A DNA stretch of 64,000 bases from Perkinsus chesapeaki (GCA_013115145.1 JAAPAO010000008.1:98045-162044), one strand, 5' to 3'; positions 24,584 through 36,446 are shown, counted from the stretch's first letter. Notes: generated by a model from the sequence alone, not told the origin. Program-made: numbers and translations.

Positions 24584-24846
24584 TTCAACGCTTGCCAAGT
24601 AGCCTTAGGCAATTACATTGCCTCCTTTCCCTCTCAATGCTCTTTTCCTTATGTGAGCAGCAGCATGTCAATGAACCTTATGTATAACAGTGATGTAGTA
24701 TTGAATGATGTGCTCACTTAAAAACTGTCAGTATTCGGTAAATTACCCGCCTTGGTGAATTACTCGCCTTTTGTAACCTCGACTGGCGTCACCTAGTCAT
24801 CCCGCTACTGCAATTTGTCTATTTCGGCAGCAGCCAGCCTTCCTAT

Positions 24847-25845
24847 ATGTTGAGTTCGGTTATCGATTTTACTGATTGGGCCTGCAGCTTCGGGGTACTT
24901 TCTTCTACCGTTATGACACAATGGTCCAGCACAGTGCCGCCCGGGTGGCAAATTGTTTCAGCTCAGGATACCAAGCCGTACCGACAAGCATATACTTTAC
25001 GAGATCGAGTGGTTCCTATAAAAACCGGCCTACCCCCTGCCAGGCCAAGGATGAGCTTGTTAGGCGGAACGTATAGGCGCCATTGCTCTAAGTGCCCCGA
25101 ATACTCCTATACAGACCCCACAGCATTGCGGCAGCATTGCAAGAGCGAGTGGCACGTTGACAATGTGAAAAGGTCTCAGAGTGGCTTGGCGCCATTAAGC
25201 TACGAGGAGTGGTTACAGCTGTCTTTGGCATCTGACTCTGAAGAGCCCACTGAGGTCGATTCTGAGGAGGAAGAAGCCGAGGAATTCTCTGAACCGGAGA
25301 TTAATGGTTTTATAATGGATAATTATCCATGGAAGATTCTAACTAACTGCTCGCCGAGGATAGCGCTCGCTTCGACAATAGATCCTGACGTTTGGGCCAG
25401 CTCAGAAATAGTGGTCGTTTTACTCTTCCGGAGCGGGAGGTTTGCCGGATGTGTCTGGGATGGTGATGGTAAAGTTATAGAACATACGACCTTTAAAAAG
25501 TGCACAGTTCGACGGAAACAAGGCGGAGCTCAGAGAAACTTCGAACAAGCTAAGTCGATGGGCGCGTTTATGAGGCGAACGCAGGATGCCAAGATCAGAG
25601 AGGATGTCTCCGAGTTGATATCCGACCGATGGCGAGAGTATCTATCCAATCCAAAAGCGTTAGTCCTAGTTGGCTCCCCAAGGCAGGATCAGAACTCTGT
25701 CTTCGTGGGGCCATTGAAGAATGGCTACAAGGACCCTAGGGTGGCTAAGGTGCCACTGACATTCAGGGCACCGACGTTCACTGAGACCTTGAGGGTATAT
25801 GATGTATTGATGCGGGTAATGGTCGAAGTGCCCCCTGATGATTGA
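24847..25845 (+). CDS. VMS1: Vms1/ANKZF1-like peptidyl-tRNA hydrolase (VLRF1 domain), short form
   Basis: Family role: Vms1/ANKZF1 releases stalled nascent chains from 60S subunits in ribosome-associated quality control. The gene is a single exon of 332 codons. A C2H2-type finger occupies residues 80-103 (CSKC, then H97 and H103). An acidic Glu-rich linker (about 130-150) follows. The VLRF1 release-factor-like domain covers about 185-330, with LLFRSGRFAGCVWDGDG and VRRKQGGAQ, whose GGAQ (226-229) sits where the catalytic glutamine of the family lies. The Ser/Gly-rich part just after it aligns with the family's loop. It is much shorter than yeast and human homologues: no ankyrin repeats, coiled coil or VCP-interacting motif is seen before the stop. 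A second ATG at 24913 could be the real start. Confidence 0.85.
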   Translation: MLSSVIDFTDWACSFGVLSSTVMTQWSSTVPPGWQIVSAQDTKPYRQAYTLRDRVVPIKTGLPPARPRMSLLGGTYRRHCSKCPEYSYTDPTALRQHCKSEWHVDNVKRSQSGLAPLSYEEWLQLSLASDSEEPTEVDSEEEEAEEFSEPEINGFIMDNYPWKILTNCSPRIALASTIDPDVWASSEIVVVLLFRSGRFAGCVWDGDGKVIEHTTFKKCTVRRKQGGAQRNFEQAKSMGAFMRRTQDAKIREDVSELISDRWREYLSNPKALVLVGSPRQDQNSVFVGPLKNGYKDPRVAKVPLTFRAPTFTETLRVYDVLMRVMVEVPPDD

Positions 25846-25858
25846 TAGACTGCTGTAT

Positions 25859-27973
25859 GCCCCATTTACTGTACAGTAGAGGTGTAGAATTAACTAGCAT
25901 TATCGCTGGTCACATCATGCTCGTTTTGTTCGAGTTTTCAATCTTGTTGTCTTTGGAGTTCCCCTTAACTATATGGCTGCTGTTCGGACCGCCGCCCAGA
26001 GCCGCTTTGACGATCCTGCATTCCAAGGGTGAGATCTGTGGCAGTGCGCCGACCAAGAGCATGCAGGTACCGGTGGATGGACAACTCAGTAGAGAGTCGA
26101 CGTGAAGGGGAAGCGAGTCGCTGCGCTAAACTCTACACCGAAGTGGTGGCTAATGTAAGGAGCACTTAGCCGGCAATGTGCTTAAGAGAGATGCAGGCTA
26201 ATAAGCTGTATCGAACATTACATCCCGAAGAGGAGGACGAAGGTGATCTTGAGATTGGCGTCTTCGGCACGCAGTAAGATAGTTTTCCCAGTCTGATGGG
26301 AAAGAATACGGTACACTAGATACAGCCAGCCGGTATTGATGGTTGGTCGTGTGTGCTGTGAAGCCGACGAGAATCTTCAACCAGTGCCAGAGCCGTTGAA
26401 CCTCAATCCACAGAGCCTTCTACTGGAGCCTATCTTCACTGGTACCTCATTTACTTACTAATTATTACTTAATTTGACATTCAGGAGGTCCAGGAGTGAG
26501 TGGCCGAGGCAGGAGACTCGTCCTTAACGTGCAATCTTTGGACAGTTACACGGGTAGTACTGCCAGTTGTTCAGTAGTGATGCCCATCGTCGTGGCAGTC
26601 TTTCCTGGTTGTGTGGTGGGCGTTGTTGGGCGTACAAGCCCCAATAGTTGCGGATCGGAGATTCTCGCGGAGGCGATGGTAACTGGAGCAGGCGAGCAGT
26701 GGGTGAAGAAAGATGCCGTAAACGAGTAAGAACTGTGATTCCAGCATTATGGGGACAGTTCTTCATCAGACAAACTATCTCCTTGGAAATAGCTCACACC
26801 GACGGGTCACCCATTCATATTGTCTGCGCTAGTGGGCCATTCCAGACCATCAAGGGAACAGCGAAGGGTGGAGAGAGGCTAGATATCCTTTCAAAGTGGG
26901 GCTTCTGGTATCGATATCTTTCCTCTATAGACGACGCTCAGGTATATATCTGACTTTAAGCCAGCGGTACTTCTTTTGATGGGACCATTTCTGGATGCGG
27001 ATGTGATGGAAGCTACGCTGTTTGATGGGGTACTCGAGGAGGAGTGTCAAGGAATGTTCCTAAGGGTTTAGGTGGAGAATCCTGTCAGTTTTGAAGACAC
27101 ATTTAACAAGGCAATACTTCCAAGGATTGTCAAGTTGGCGCTTGGGTGTCGAGAGACTAGAACGCATGTAAGAAGGGAGGCACTCTAAGCTTTGTAGAAC
27201 ATCCGCCCGTGAAGCGCTTGGTGCCGTGGTTATCCAATAGCAGCTCCCTGCGTAGTGATGCGATGGCTGTAGGATTCGGTCTAGAGCTACTGGTTTGGTT
27301 ATTGATCACTGTATTGATAACTCCTATGTGTCTTCTCTTCGCAGCTCATTATCATCCCTTCCCTTAACGAGTGCTGCTTTAACTACCCCTTGCCTCAGCC
27401 AACGTAATAACATTGCATCTCAACTAGTAAGAGTATTAGTCATATTCAGGCTCATGGCAATGCGGGCCTATGAGCCTTGGGCTACTCTGGCCAAGCACTT
27501 AGAGCCGATGCGTCATGTAGCTTTACTTCTACACTTTGTCGATAGATACCATTGCGCAGGTTCGGCTCGGGCCTAATCCATGCTCCATACGCCTCAACGA
27601 TGTCACCTTCTACGTCACCTCTGCTGGTACTGACAGGCTAGATGTGGCTTGCGGACATTGAAGTATGTAGATCCTTTCAAATCCTTCACCAGCGAGATTC
27701 TCAGCAAGGCACCTGGGAACGAGAATCGTCCTAATAAGATAGAGCTCGCATTAGAGCAGGTGTGGCGACTAGTATTATTCGACCCGATCTCATTGTACTT
27801 AGTTCGTCTCCCATCGGTCTTTATTCCCTATGAGCCCGTCGCCTCTACTTATCGATGCCAATAAGCTCAGGGCTGGCTCCCTTAGAATGCCTGACGCTAC
27901 CGGCATAGTGGTAGTCCAGCCCTTTATTGGGGACTCCAACAGTGCTGCTTGGCTCAGGTCTTCCCTTCGATAG
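25859..27973 (+). CDS. POLA2: DNA polymerase alpha subunit B (primase-pol alpha B subunit), multi-exon
   Basis: The B subunit scaffolds DNA polymerase alpha-primase, which lays RNA-DNA primers in the nucleus. Several exons match in order. RYRWMDNSVESR lies near 26070. VMVGRVCCEADENLQPVPEP (about 26340) and GRGRRLVLNVQSLDSY with LFPGCVVGVVGRTS (about 26500-26640) form the OB-fold. The calcineurin-like phosphoesterase core follows: PAVLLLMGPFLDADVMEATL (about 26960), VENPVSFEDTF (about 27072), IIIPSLNECCFNYPLPQP (about 27345-27400) and LGPNPCSIRLNDVTFYV (about 27565). The last exon carries PSPLLIDANKLRAGSLRM and GIVVVQPFIGDSN and ends with TAG at 27971-27973. In this family the phosphoesterase is inactive, and here too the metal-binding His/Asp set is not evident. 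The 5' end is uncertain; the start given is the first plausible ATG. Confidence 0.8.
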
Positions 27974-28298
27974 TGCATCATTTCAGTAAGCAAATTGGTG
28001 GTCGACTATTCCTGAATTGTGGAGTGTTTACAAAGTAGCTATCTTCCAGCGGTTCCAAGCCTAGGATGGTTTTACTTCGTTCAGAGGCACCGGCTCAGGA
28101 AGCATGCTCAGCGTGTTCATCTCGCCTGGTGGGGAGAAGAGCGAGAGCATCGAGAGTCGAGTTAAGACTGAAGTCATTAAAACCTAAGATATGCAGGAGC
28201 TATATTGCACGCCAATTACATGAGTTTCGTCCTCCAGCCGCTTGCGTTGTTGCTTATTGCATTCTGTGCAGTTTTTCTCCACGTCCAGGTTAGGAATT
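27974..28298. other. Intergenic between POLA2 and DAD1
   Basis: Short frames only. It presumably holds the POLA2 3' end and the DAD1 promoter. Confidence 0.4.
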
Positions 28299-28829
28299 AT
28301 GATATCCGATATCCGCAGTATTGTCGGGGAAGGCTGGGATAAGTGAGATAGATTCCTTAAACGCGGTGTGGTGGGGCAAACCTTTCTGTCAGGTATAACA
28401 AGATGACTCCTCAGAAGGTGAAGCTACTGGATCTTTACATAGTGTAAGGCTCTTATGTCACAAGGCTACTGTTATTATTCATTGCCTTCAGGTTTTTAGC
28501 CTATCTGGCAGCTATGCAATTCAGCTATATGTGGTTGGTTGGAACCTTCCCTTATAACTCCTTTCTCTCTGGCTTCTGGGCCACTATGGGCACTGCTGCT
28601 CTCACTTGTAAGGGAGCTACTTCATGGTCGAACCCGGGACCTGACTGGTGTGTTTAGGCTGCTATCGTATTCAGCTGCTGAGTGGCCGTGAAACCTTCAA
28701 GGAAGTCGGCCCTGAGAGGGCGTACGCAGACTACCTTGTCTGTGCTGGGGTAACCTTATCAATTCAAAGGGTACCATCTCAACTCCAATTTAGGTACTTT
28801 TTTTCAGCTGCGTGAACTTCCTTGGTTAG
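28299..28829 (+). CDS. DAD1: DAD1/OST2, oligosaccharyltransferase subunit
   Basis: A small ER membrane subunit of the oligosaccharyltransferase complex that transfers glycans to Asn. I could splice it fully in frame. Exon 1 is 28299-28342 (MISDIRSIVGEGWDK). Exon 2 is 28393-28443 (YNKMTPQKVKLLDLYIV). Exon 3 starts at 28492 (FLAYLAAMQFSYMWLVGTFP and NSFLSGFWATMG), up to a GTAAGG donor near 28609. Exon 4 has RIQLLSGRETFKEVGPERAY. The last exon encodes CVNFLG and ends in TAG at 28827-28829. The KLLD-Y, LVGTFPYNSFLSGF, RIQ, PERA-ADYL and terminal NF-G signatures all match DAD1. Three membrane segments and a length of about 110 aa are typical. The four introns are GT-AG. Confidence 0.93.
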
Positions 28830-28952
28830 AATGGATTAGGATGCCGAGCTGTCGCTCTGCTACTTTCATTATTGACTGCTAGCTGTCTTGCGTTGTGCTT
28901 AGTCGATGATACTTGTTATTGTTGTAAGTACAACCAAGGCTCCGTGGAAGCT

Positions 28953-31058
28953 ATGACCTACTACCGTGGGGATCGGTCAGCCTCCAGTTGGGCACGTAGC
29001 GATGAAAGGATGAGAGGACATCCTCCTTACTCTCAATCGAGCCGAAGGGAATCGAATTCTGCGGCTGGCGTTAGGGGCCTACCAGACGAAGGGAACCCGG
29101 AAGTTTACGAGATTAAGATTCTTGTCCCGGACACCGAAATAAGGAAGATTATTGGATACCGAGGAGAGACAGTGGATAGGCTGGAGAATCATAATAGGAT
29201 TAAAATAATATCGGCAAACAATGGAAACTTCTTTCCAGGCAGCCAGAAGCAAGAGCGTAAGCGAAAGGTCCCCGGTTCAATCCCTAGCGACGGAACATAT
29301 TCGTCTGTGGAAAGTTATCGATGAGGCTAGTCAGATGCTTGCTGCTTGCTGTTGCAGGAGCTGTTCGGATAGTTGGACGTTACCGTGATGTGCTACGAGG
29401 GCTAACGCAGATTGTGGAGATGACAGAGGATCCGAACGACCCTCAGATTTATGTAGTGCGAGGCGAGGGGCGCTGGAACGGATTATCGATTGGCGATTAT
29501 CAATTGGCAATTTACTGAAGGGCCGATTGGAATTCGGGAAGAGGGCCTTGTGGTTGATCAGTTTGTTGTACCACAACGGTGTGTCCCTGCTATAATAGGG
29601 ACTAAGGGGGCTAGAGTAAGGGGAATAAATGATCGGTATGATACTAAAATAGAGGTACTAATGCTGCCTTTACCTCTTACCTCTATCATCTTATCAGGTT
29701 TTCACCGATCAAGAATACCGATGTGCATTTGCTACTGATGAGAGTGTTGTTAAATGTGCATTATGGAAGGAGCGAATGCCTGCTAGTAACTACTACAGGT
29801 GGACGTCTTTGTATCATTTGCATGCAGATACCAGACTAAGTAAGCAGGAGAAGGTATCAGCAGCGGCGATGGAGTCAATTGACGCAATGGCTCATTCACA
29901 TTATGGTAATCTTCATGACGACAGGAACAACTCCTCGCTTGCTAGAAATTGTCAGATGGGTTCGAAATTTGGCTGCTTGTACTTTAGATAGCGGCCCATT
30001 CAGCTACAACCAGCGAGTGAACTATGAGGTCTCTGGCCAAAGAGAGCCCCCGTATCGATTGGGCCGAGGTGAACCTATGAGAAGCGACCCACCACTGCCG
30101 AGAGGGTCTTTTGGAGGCCATTCTGCATCGTAATATCTTAGCGTCGCGGCCAGGGAGGGTTACACGTGTGTTTGTCAGTAACCAAAACCCGGCTGCCTAT
30201 GCCTCTGGCCGGAGCCAGTCATCTTGGGGATGGAGTCAGGATAGCTACAATGACAATTGGAAGCGGCGCCGGTCCGGAAATGCCTGGGATACGTGGGCTG
30301 ATGACCGCCATAGAAGCTCATCGGGCCAGCAACGAGGTGGCCATCGCGAGGAGCAGGCGCCAACTCGTCATGGCCGGATTCCGCAGTGGGAGACAGCAGA
30401 GGAGGATCGTAATAGAATGGAGCAACGCCTCTGTTAAGTCTCGTATGACCTATCTTCAGGGAGCCTACGAGAACATACACGATTCCGTTCAAAAAAGCCA
30501 GTTAACGAAACCCTAGCGGTTGCAGCCGCAGTTGTGAAGGGAAATGAGGATGTGGGTTAAAGTGGGCAGAACATTGGCATTATAGATTGACTGTTGTTAG
30601 ATGATGCCCCTGCAAAGCACTATAGTACTACCAGACATACCTGCTCATGCAGCTGCATTAATAATAGGAGGGCAAGGCTCCATGGTGAGGGAGGGCAGAT
30701 CAAGCAAATAATTCCGTTCAACTCGACTACATGCTGTAGTGGCACTGAAACCGTTGATCGATCCGGCCGTTTTGTTGTCTTGGGCGAGCGCTGCCGAGTG
30801 GTTGTTCGGCTTTAGATACGTGAGCTGAAGGAGTCCAGCGGCGCTAATGTAGTAGTGAGGGAGCGCGGGGTAAGTCGACGCCTATCTGCCCTGGTTGAAT
30901 TGAAGCCGTATCAGGACGGCCCACGGAACGTGCTCATATCGGGGCACCTGTCTGCCGTGCATGGTGCCATGCTTGCAGTTTGTGAGCTCATACAGTTGGC
31001 TGAGGGAAAAGGAAGTGTAGGTGGCTGGAACGGGTTGACAGAACCGTGCCCATTATAG
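28953..31058 (+). CDS. Multi-KH-domain RNA-binding protein with Arg/Gly/Ser-rich linker
   Basis: Predicted RNA-binding regulator. The ATG at 28953 (MTYYRGDRSASSWARSDERM) is 124 bp after the DAD1 stop. KH1 (about 29100-29215) has ILVPDTEIRKIIGYRGETV. KH2 (about 29545-29665) has FVVPQRCVPAIIGTKGARV and YDTKIEV. A linker rich in R, G, S, Q and W (about 30000-30430, e.g. SGRSQSSWGWSQDSYNDNWK and SSSGQQRGGHREE) follows. A third KH-like core IIGGQGSMVRE lies near 30660. Its second half, NVLISGHLSAVHGAMLAVCE, lies near 30920-30990. The stop is at 31056-31058. The GxxG loops (GYRG, GTKG, GGQG) are intact. It resembles poly(C)-binding/Nova-type KH proteins, but I cannot name an orthologue. At least six introns break the frame. 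Confidence 0.75.
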
Positions 31059-31079
31059 GACCCTGCAGCGGTTTCGCAT

Positions 31080-33377
31080 CGGGGAGGAATGCGGAGTCTA
31101 GTGGCTAAGATGGTACATACCATTCCAAGCACCCTGTCGGTATTTTCTTATTTTGTCAGCTAGCACTGAATCAGCCAAGTTGTAGCACTGCGGGGAGGGA
31201 AGAGGGAGTGGGTGGGAAAGAAGGTAAAACTGAAGCTGTGGAGGATGCGTTTGGAGGTAGTAGTGTTCATGGGGCCAGCCATGGTGAGGAAATGCTAAGA
31301 CTAGGGAATGCTTAGACGGGGAAGAAGACCGGCCAGAGAAACGAGCGAGAATGTTGGAAGGTGTCCCTGAGATGAACGTCGAGGAGGGAAGCACCGAACA
31401 GGTATACTAGTTCAGAAGGTGTAGGATGACAGGCGCCTATTAGGTCCCTGAAGCTTTGAGCCAGGAGCAGAATGATGAAGTAAGCGAAGAGATTGATACT
31501 GCCGAGATTGGGCCTCCACCCTCATCGCCTAGGGGCGATTATGAACAGTGAGTGTGGTCGTTATAGTACTACGTTGAGGCAGCAGCCCACGGATTGTTGA
31601 GTTACCTCAATTAGTCTGGGCCGCCTTAGAGGAAGGACGCCTTCACAATGACAATAAAGAGGCACTTTCGGAGTGTACCGTATCCTTCGAAACCTGGTCG
31701 GTGGTCGGATCATATCTTAGTTGTCCATTATAAGATGGCACCCGTCAATGCAGCTATCACGTACAGTAATAATAACGGTAAAACCCGGCTCACAGAGTGT
31801 AAGGAGTTTAAGTGCTGAGGATACATCATCGAGTATCCCTCTCAGCTGTGCTGCTTTCCTTTGCCTCTTTCTCGGCAACGGCTGGAATTCAGCAAACCAC
31901 GGAGAAGTCACTTCGAGGATCCTTTGCCAAGAAGTAGTAGTGTCTCCTGCTATTGGGGTGTGGAGATGGTGCTCAGCTTCCTGATTTTCCTTCTGCCACT
32001 GTATCATGGTGTCTCAGACTGGCTCTGCTGAAGCCGCTTTTCGAGGACTTGTCGAAGCCACCTGAAGAACGCATAAGAGCGGCAACGAAGTCCTCAGAGG
32101 CGCTCGATCGACAGGTGAATTTGGGAGGCTGCGTGAATGCGTGAATTCGGGTATGGTTAGAATGAAAAAGAAGCGGAATCACATAGAGCTGAAATGGCTG
32201 CTTTGAAAAAGAGCATCGGGACCGCAGAACGAGACGGCGACCTGTCGAAGAAGTCTCTGCGGGTAGGGGGGCTCCATCTTGAAGGTTAGACTGCTGTATA
32301 AGGCACGTTTATCAAAGGCTAAGCAGGAGAAGGAGGATTGCATCGCCGAGGTGAGGGCTGACCTTACTGCCGCTGTGATGCCTTCCTCGTTCAGTATGAG
32401 AAGCTACTGCAGGAAGCTAATAGGGAATTTGACAAGCAGCGGGAGAGCCTGAGCAAGCAGATTGAACGGGTAAGTCACAGGGAGTTCTCATCCCAATTGG
32501 AGCCGCCCTATTGTTTCTTTCTGTTGCGTACTGTATTTCTGTGTGTGTTTCGCTACAGGCAACTCGACAAGTAGAAAGTGTCGGAACAAAGAGAGCTACA
32601 GCTGAGAGGAAATCTTCCGAGTTGGAAGTCCAGAACGATTCTCTACGAAGAAAGCTGAACGATGCAGGTAAATGTAGAGATAACGTGCCTCATAAGCATC
32701 ACCATGCGCCTTCAGAGACCCAGGTGAAGGTTCTCATCAAAGAGATACAGGCGTTACGCAGTGGAGGCCATAACCGTTCAGCATGTTCAACACAGGCCGA
32801 GCTAGATGGAACCAATGTCGATGCATCAATGAGTAGATCCCAATGCTCTCCAATCCTTGTAATGTGTCTTGTATAATCAGTGTTTGATTCCGAGGTCTCG
32901 GCGGTCATGGGTGCAGCCCCCAGCAAGCTCCCGGCCAGTCGGTCGGTCATTGTACTGGACGGTGTGAGTGAACTGCGCAGCAGCAACGAATCAAGTACAG
33001 TCTCTCCTCTCAGTGCTAACAGGAGTGTAAGTCTTGTTTTAGGTAACATTATTGGTAAAAAGGCCCGCAGTAAGACCGTGATCATGGAAGGGGAGCGTGA
33101 CCCTACACTAGTGAGTTAGTTGTAGTTGCGATGGAGCGTATCGTCTGTTGTAGAAACGTCACCGCAGTGGTCGCCCGGAGTCGAAGACTGCTGCCACACC
33201 TGTAGGCTATATGAGCATTCTAAAGGGGGCATCAGTTGATTTCTTGACCAGGCGCTTATCCCTGAGGGGCAGTCTCCTCCCAGGAAGCGGCCACACTGGA
33301 ACCGCAAGGGAGCTACTCCAGTAGCTGAGCGTACACGCTCACGTAAGGCTGCTGTTAACGCCGATGGAAGCGGTTAA
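31080..33377 (+). CDS. Hypothetical acidic/coiled-coil protein, multi-exon
   Basis: Not recognised. Plus-strand exons encode an acidic N-terminal part: DGEEDRPEKRARMLEGVPEM near 31320, and QEQNDEVSEEIDTAEIGPPP near 31460. A segment LPQLVWAALEEGRLHNDN follows near 31600. Coiled-coil exons lie at about 32150-32660 (AEMAALKKSIGTAERDGDLS; KLLQEANREFDKQRESLSKQ; AERKSSELEVQNDSLRRKL). A Ser-rich segment lies near 32900-33020. The final exon is basic (PPRKRPHWNRKGATPVAERT) and ends with TAA at 33375-33377. A basic tail after a coiled coil suggests nuclear or microtubule association (inference). The 5' boundary with the KH gene is unclear; some of the first exons could belong to either gene. Confidence 0.5.
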
Positions 33378-33968
33378 ACTTGACGACGACTTTCTGTTAA
33401 ATGAAGCCTCGTCTATGCATGCTTGCTGAGATGACATCTCCTGAATTGCTCACTGAGCAATCAATTTGATCATTATTATCACCGCGTGCCTGTGTAGCGT
33501 TTGAACAGTCCCATACGATAATGAAACTCCCTCGAACCTTTAGCGAACTGTCTGCCATTATAGAAAGTGTGTTGCTCAAACTCTCCCATTACCGAAGATG
33601 TAATACAAATGTGAAAACACGTCAAAAGCAACTGACAAGGAGTCGCACAACTCGGCACGAACGTAGACAACACCGCTATAGCTCCTTAGCTGAATTTCAG
33701 CAAGATTCGGTATTAGACAAGGACAATTTCTTCACATTCGAGGCCGGCGGCAACCGTCGCACCGCCCTCTAGCAGTTAGATATGTAGAGGTCTTCGTGAA
33801 CCATGTGTCGGTACTGTATTGGACTTCTCCGGGAGAAGTTATCTTGACGGAATGCTCTTGATAAAGATCGCGGGGCTTTTTAGCGCTTCGACGTATCGGA
33901 TTGATAATGACATGGAACTCAACACGCTCCGTTCGCAATAGATTGTCATGCTCATGACGAAACATCCT
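33378..33968. other. Convergent intergenic region
   Basis: Lies between the 3' ends of the plus-strand coiled-coil gene and the minus-strand DRC gene. No supported gene. Confidence 0.45.
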
Positions 33969-35643
33969 CTACTTCTTCTTTCCACCTTTCTTTCCCTGAT
34001 GATCACAAATCCACAAACTCCTTCATGGACGGAGCAGCCCACCTTCTTCTTCATGGCCTTGCGTAGCTTGTGATAATCCTCGCGCTGCAGAATTCCCCTC
34101 CAATAGGACTGAACCGTTGATGCCGCATCATCCAGTCGAGCTGCTTCTGCTCTGATTCTGCTTCTTCGGGCTTCATCAATGAGATTCTCTGCCTCTATTC
34201 GGCTGTTCTCGGCGTCAATCTGTGATCCCGGGAATGTGATTGTACATGCGAGACATCATAATTTACTTACGACGTCAAAGTGGTCCCTCAGACGGCGGAA
34301 TATCTCTCCTTCTTTAGCCATATCATCAGCCAAGAGTCGACGCTCAGCCGTAAGTTCAGCAACCTATGGAGTTGCCTGCTTGATAGTCGTCTAGCACTCA
34401 TCCTCCCACGCGTGAATCGAAGTTCTTAATGAGGTTGTCTAGGTCGGTTTCGCGGCGAAGCTTCTGCTTTCGGAGTGCCTCTTCCTGGTCTCTGTTGGAA
34501 TTGCGCAGCGCCTGCGACTAAGTATAGTATAAACTAAATAGCAATCAACCGAAGACCATGTAAGCCTTGGTGGAAGTGTCAAGCTCCTTCTCGAGGCTCT
34601 CCTCCTTTGCCTTCCATTCATCGCAGAGATTCCTCATGCGACCGCCGTACTTTTGATCTGAGATTGCCGTGTAACCATCTAGCCAGCTTCACGCTCGCTA
34701 CTGAGCTGCCTTAGTTTGAGCTCGGTTGAATCTCTAACATCGATGAGATCTGCTTTTAGCTTGTTTAGAGTTTCTGTGCGAGCTGCTCGTGTTTTCTCCC
34801 TCTCAAATCTGACCTGCGATGGGAGCCGCCCCTCTAACGGTTTTCAATCGTTTGGATCTACGTGACTGAGTTTGCTCTCAAGCTTGGCTTTACGATCACT
34901 GGCCGCTCGTTCCCTCAGCAGATAATGTGCTACAATGTCCTGCCTAGACCTCTCTTCTTCAACAGTCGTGGTGATGCGCTTCAGTATAACATCCTACAAT
35001 ACCGGATAGGAGCATGAAACAAAGCATCATCCCCACTTGCATTCCTGCGAGGGTTCTGAGAAGTTGCAATAAGGCAACTGGTCTCTGAGACGAATCTTGA
35101 AGCCTGCGAAGCTCCGTGATGATACCAGGGGCCGCCTTCATGCGTCTGAGATTGGACATCACTAGTACACAGCAGAACCGTGGAAGAACCTGCATAAGTC
35201 GGATGTGCTCTTTTTCAATCTATCTACGGTTTCGCGAACATCATCATTGTCTTCTTGAATTGTGAAAGTGCCTACACTCTCCCACAAAAAAGCTGAGTGT
35301 TCACTATGGTACCATCGCTATTAGTATTAAGCATCACGTACAGATCTTCCAGCCTTATCTAAAAGTGGAACGGATATTAGAATATATCTAGCGGTCTGTA
35401 GGGATACTTGTTCGGAGAACTTCTTGACGAAATCTTGACCAATGTGTTCAATTGCGCCTCCCCCACCTTCACCTTGAAGCCCATCGAGGACCTATACAAG
35501 TTACGTACCCTCGAGGCTGGAGAATCACCCTGAGGCAACAACACCTGTTGCGTTATTAGGGTTAAGAAGGTCGTTCTCCCTTTAAGTTCGTCCATGATAG
35601 CAAGCACTCGCTGGGCGTCTGCGTTTATGGGTTTAGCTAACAT
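33969..35643 (-). CDS. IQ-motif dynein regulatory complex subunit (DRC9/DRC10, IQCG/IQCD type)
   Basis: Part of the nexin-dynein regulatory complex that controls flagellar bending. The minus-strand ATG at 35643 starts MLAKPINADAQRVLAIMDEL, like the DRC9/10 N-terminus, followed by KGRTTFLTLITQQVLLPQGD. Middle exons are helical (MKAAPGIITELRRLQDSSQR near 35110-35160) and then coiled coil (DSTELKLRQLSSEREA; YGGRMRNLCDEWKAKEESLE; RNSNRDQEEALRKQKLRRE; IDAENSRIEAENLIDEARRS). The C-terminus holds an IQ-like STVQSYWRGILQRE followed by a Lys-rich tail GKKGGKKK. The stop is at 33969-33971. The coiled coil plus single IQ plus poly-Lys end is characteristic; I cannot separate DRC9 from DRC10. It implies a motile flagellated stage. 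At least six introns. Confidence 0.65.
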
Positions 35644-36047
35644 GGTAAAGGCTATCAACTCGAGACAACATTTTTGTGACGTTACACTGACCTGAAGCGT
35701 CACTAGTTGCTGGTCTTTCCTGTGACATTGTAATAGCTGATTGGACAAACTGCGATTTACAAGAAAACAACCGAAGAAACCGCAACTCACGAGCCTCGAT
35801 ACGAGCCCGACTATCGCACCAAGTTGCACCCAAAGACCGGACTGCCCCTGTGCTACATCAAAGAACCCCGCGTTTCTCACCGGATACGGAAAGCATTAAC
35901 TTTGACTCAACAATCCCGTTTCATGGAATGAGAGAATGAAAGGAAATGCCTGAAGTGTGAACAACGGGGCCAATTTCTCGTAAACTCCCGCAGTGGCACT
36001 GCGGCAGAACGAGGCAAACACCATCAGATGGGACATAACATCACCCG

Positions 36048-36446
36048 ATGGCGGAAGCAACCTCCGCGAAGACAATCCACACAACGAAATTCGACCAATC
36101 TATCAGCTATGCGAAGAACCGTAGACCAACGCGTCGGTTACAGGTAGGTACAATCACTGATAATGGATACTATTTAATAATACATGGTTCGCTATGCTAC
36201 TTTCTCACAGCCTTTGATATGGAGGAGCAAGACAAGAAGCACACCATTCCAAGGTATACGATAAATGGCGCCGTGCGCCGGATCAGAACGCCCAAATACA
36301 CCGCCAAGGGCAAAAAGGGCTACACAAAGGGGGAAATACATCCCAAGGTCTTCACTTACTTGCACTGTGTACGTCTACAATCGTACATAAGAAAGCATAA
36401 CCATCACGACAGTGACGAGTCGAGCACAGAACTCATATACGACTAA
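36048..36446 (+). CDS. Small basic hypothetical protein
   Basis: Not recognised. The ATG at 36048 opens MAEATSAKTIHTTKFDQSIS. A 63-nt GT-AG intron (about 36148-36210) can be removed in frame, giving a protein of about 111 aa. The frame is also open through the intron (132 aa). It is rich in Lys, Arg, Thr and Tyr (YTAKGKKGYTKGEIHPK), with no signal peptide or membrane span, and ends with TAA/TAG-type context at 36444-36446. It is divergent from the minus-strand DRC gene, about 400 bp away. Could be spurious. Confidence 0.35.
   Translation: MAEATSAKTIHTTKFDQSISYAKNRRPTRRLQVGTITDNGYYLIIHGSLCYFLTAFDMEEQDKKHTIPRYTINGAVRRIRTPKYTAKGKKGYTKGEIHPKVFTYLHCVRLQSYIRKHNHHDSDESSTELIYD

Noticed and set aside
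29262-29300. tRNA B-box-like GGTTCAATCC
   Set aside because: It sits in the KH gene; no A box at the right distance and the T stem does not pair.
31717-32007. 96-codon minus-strand open frame with protein-like composition
   Set aside because: No domain and no start or splice partner; the plus strand here lies within a multi-exon gene model, so I did not call it.
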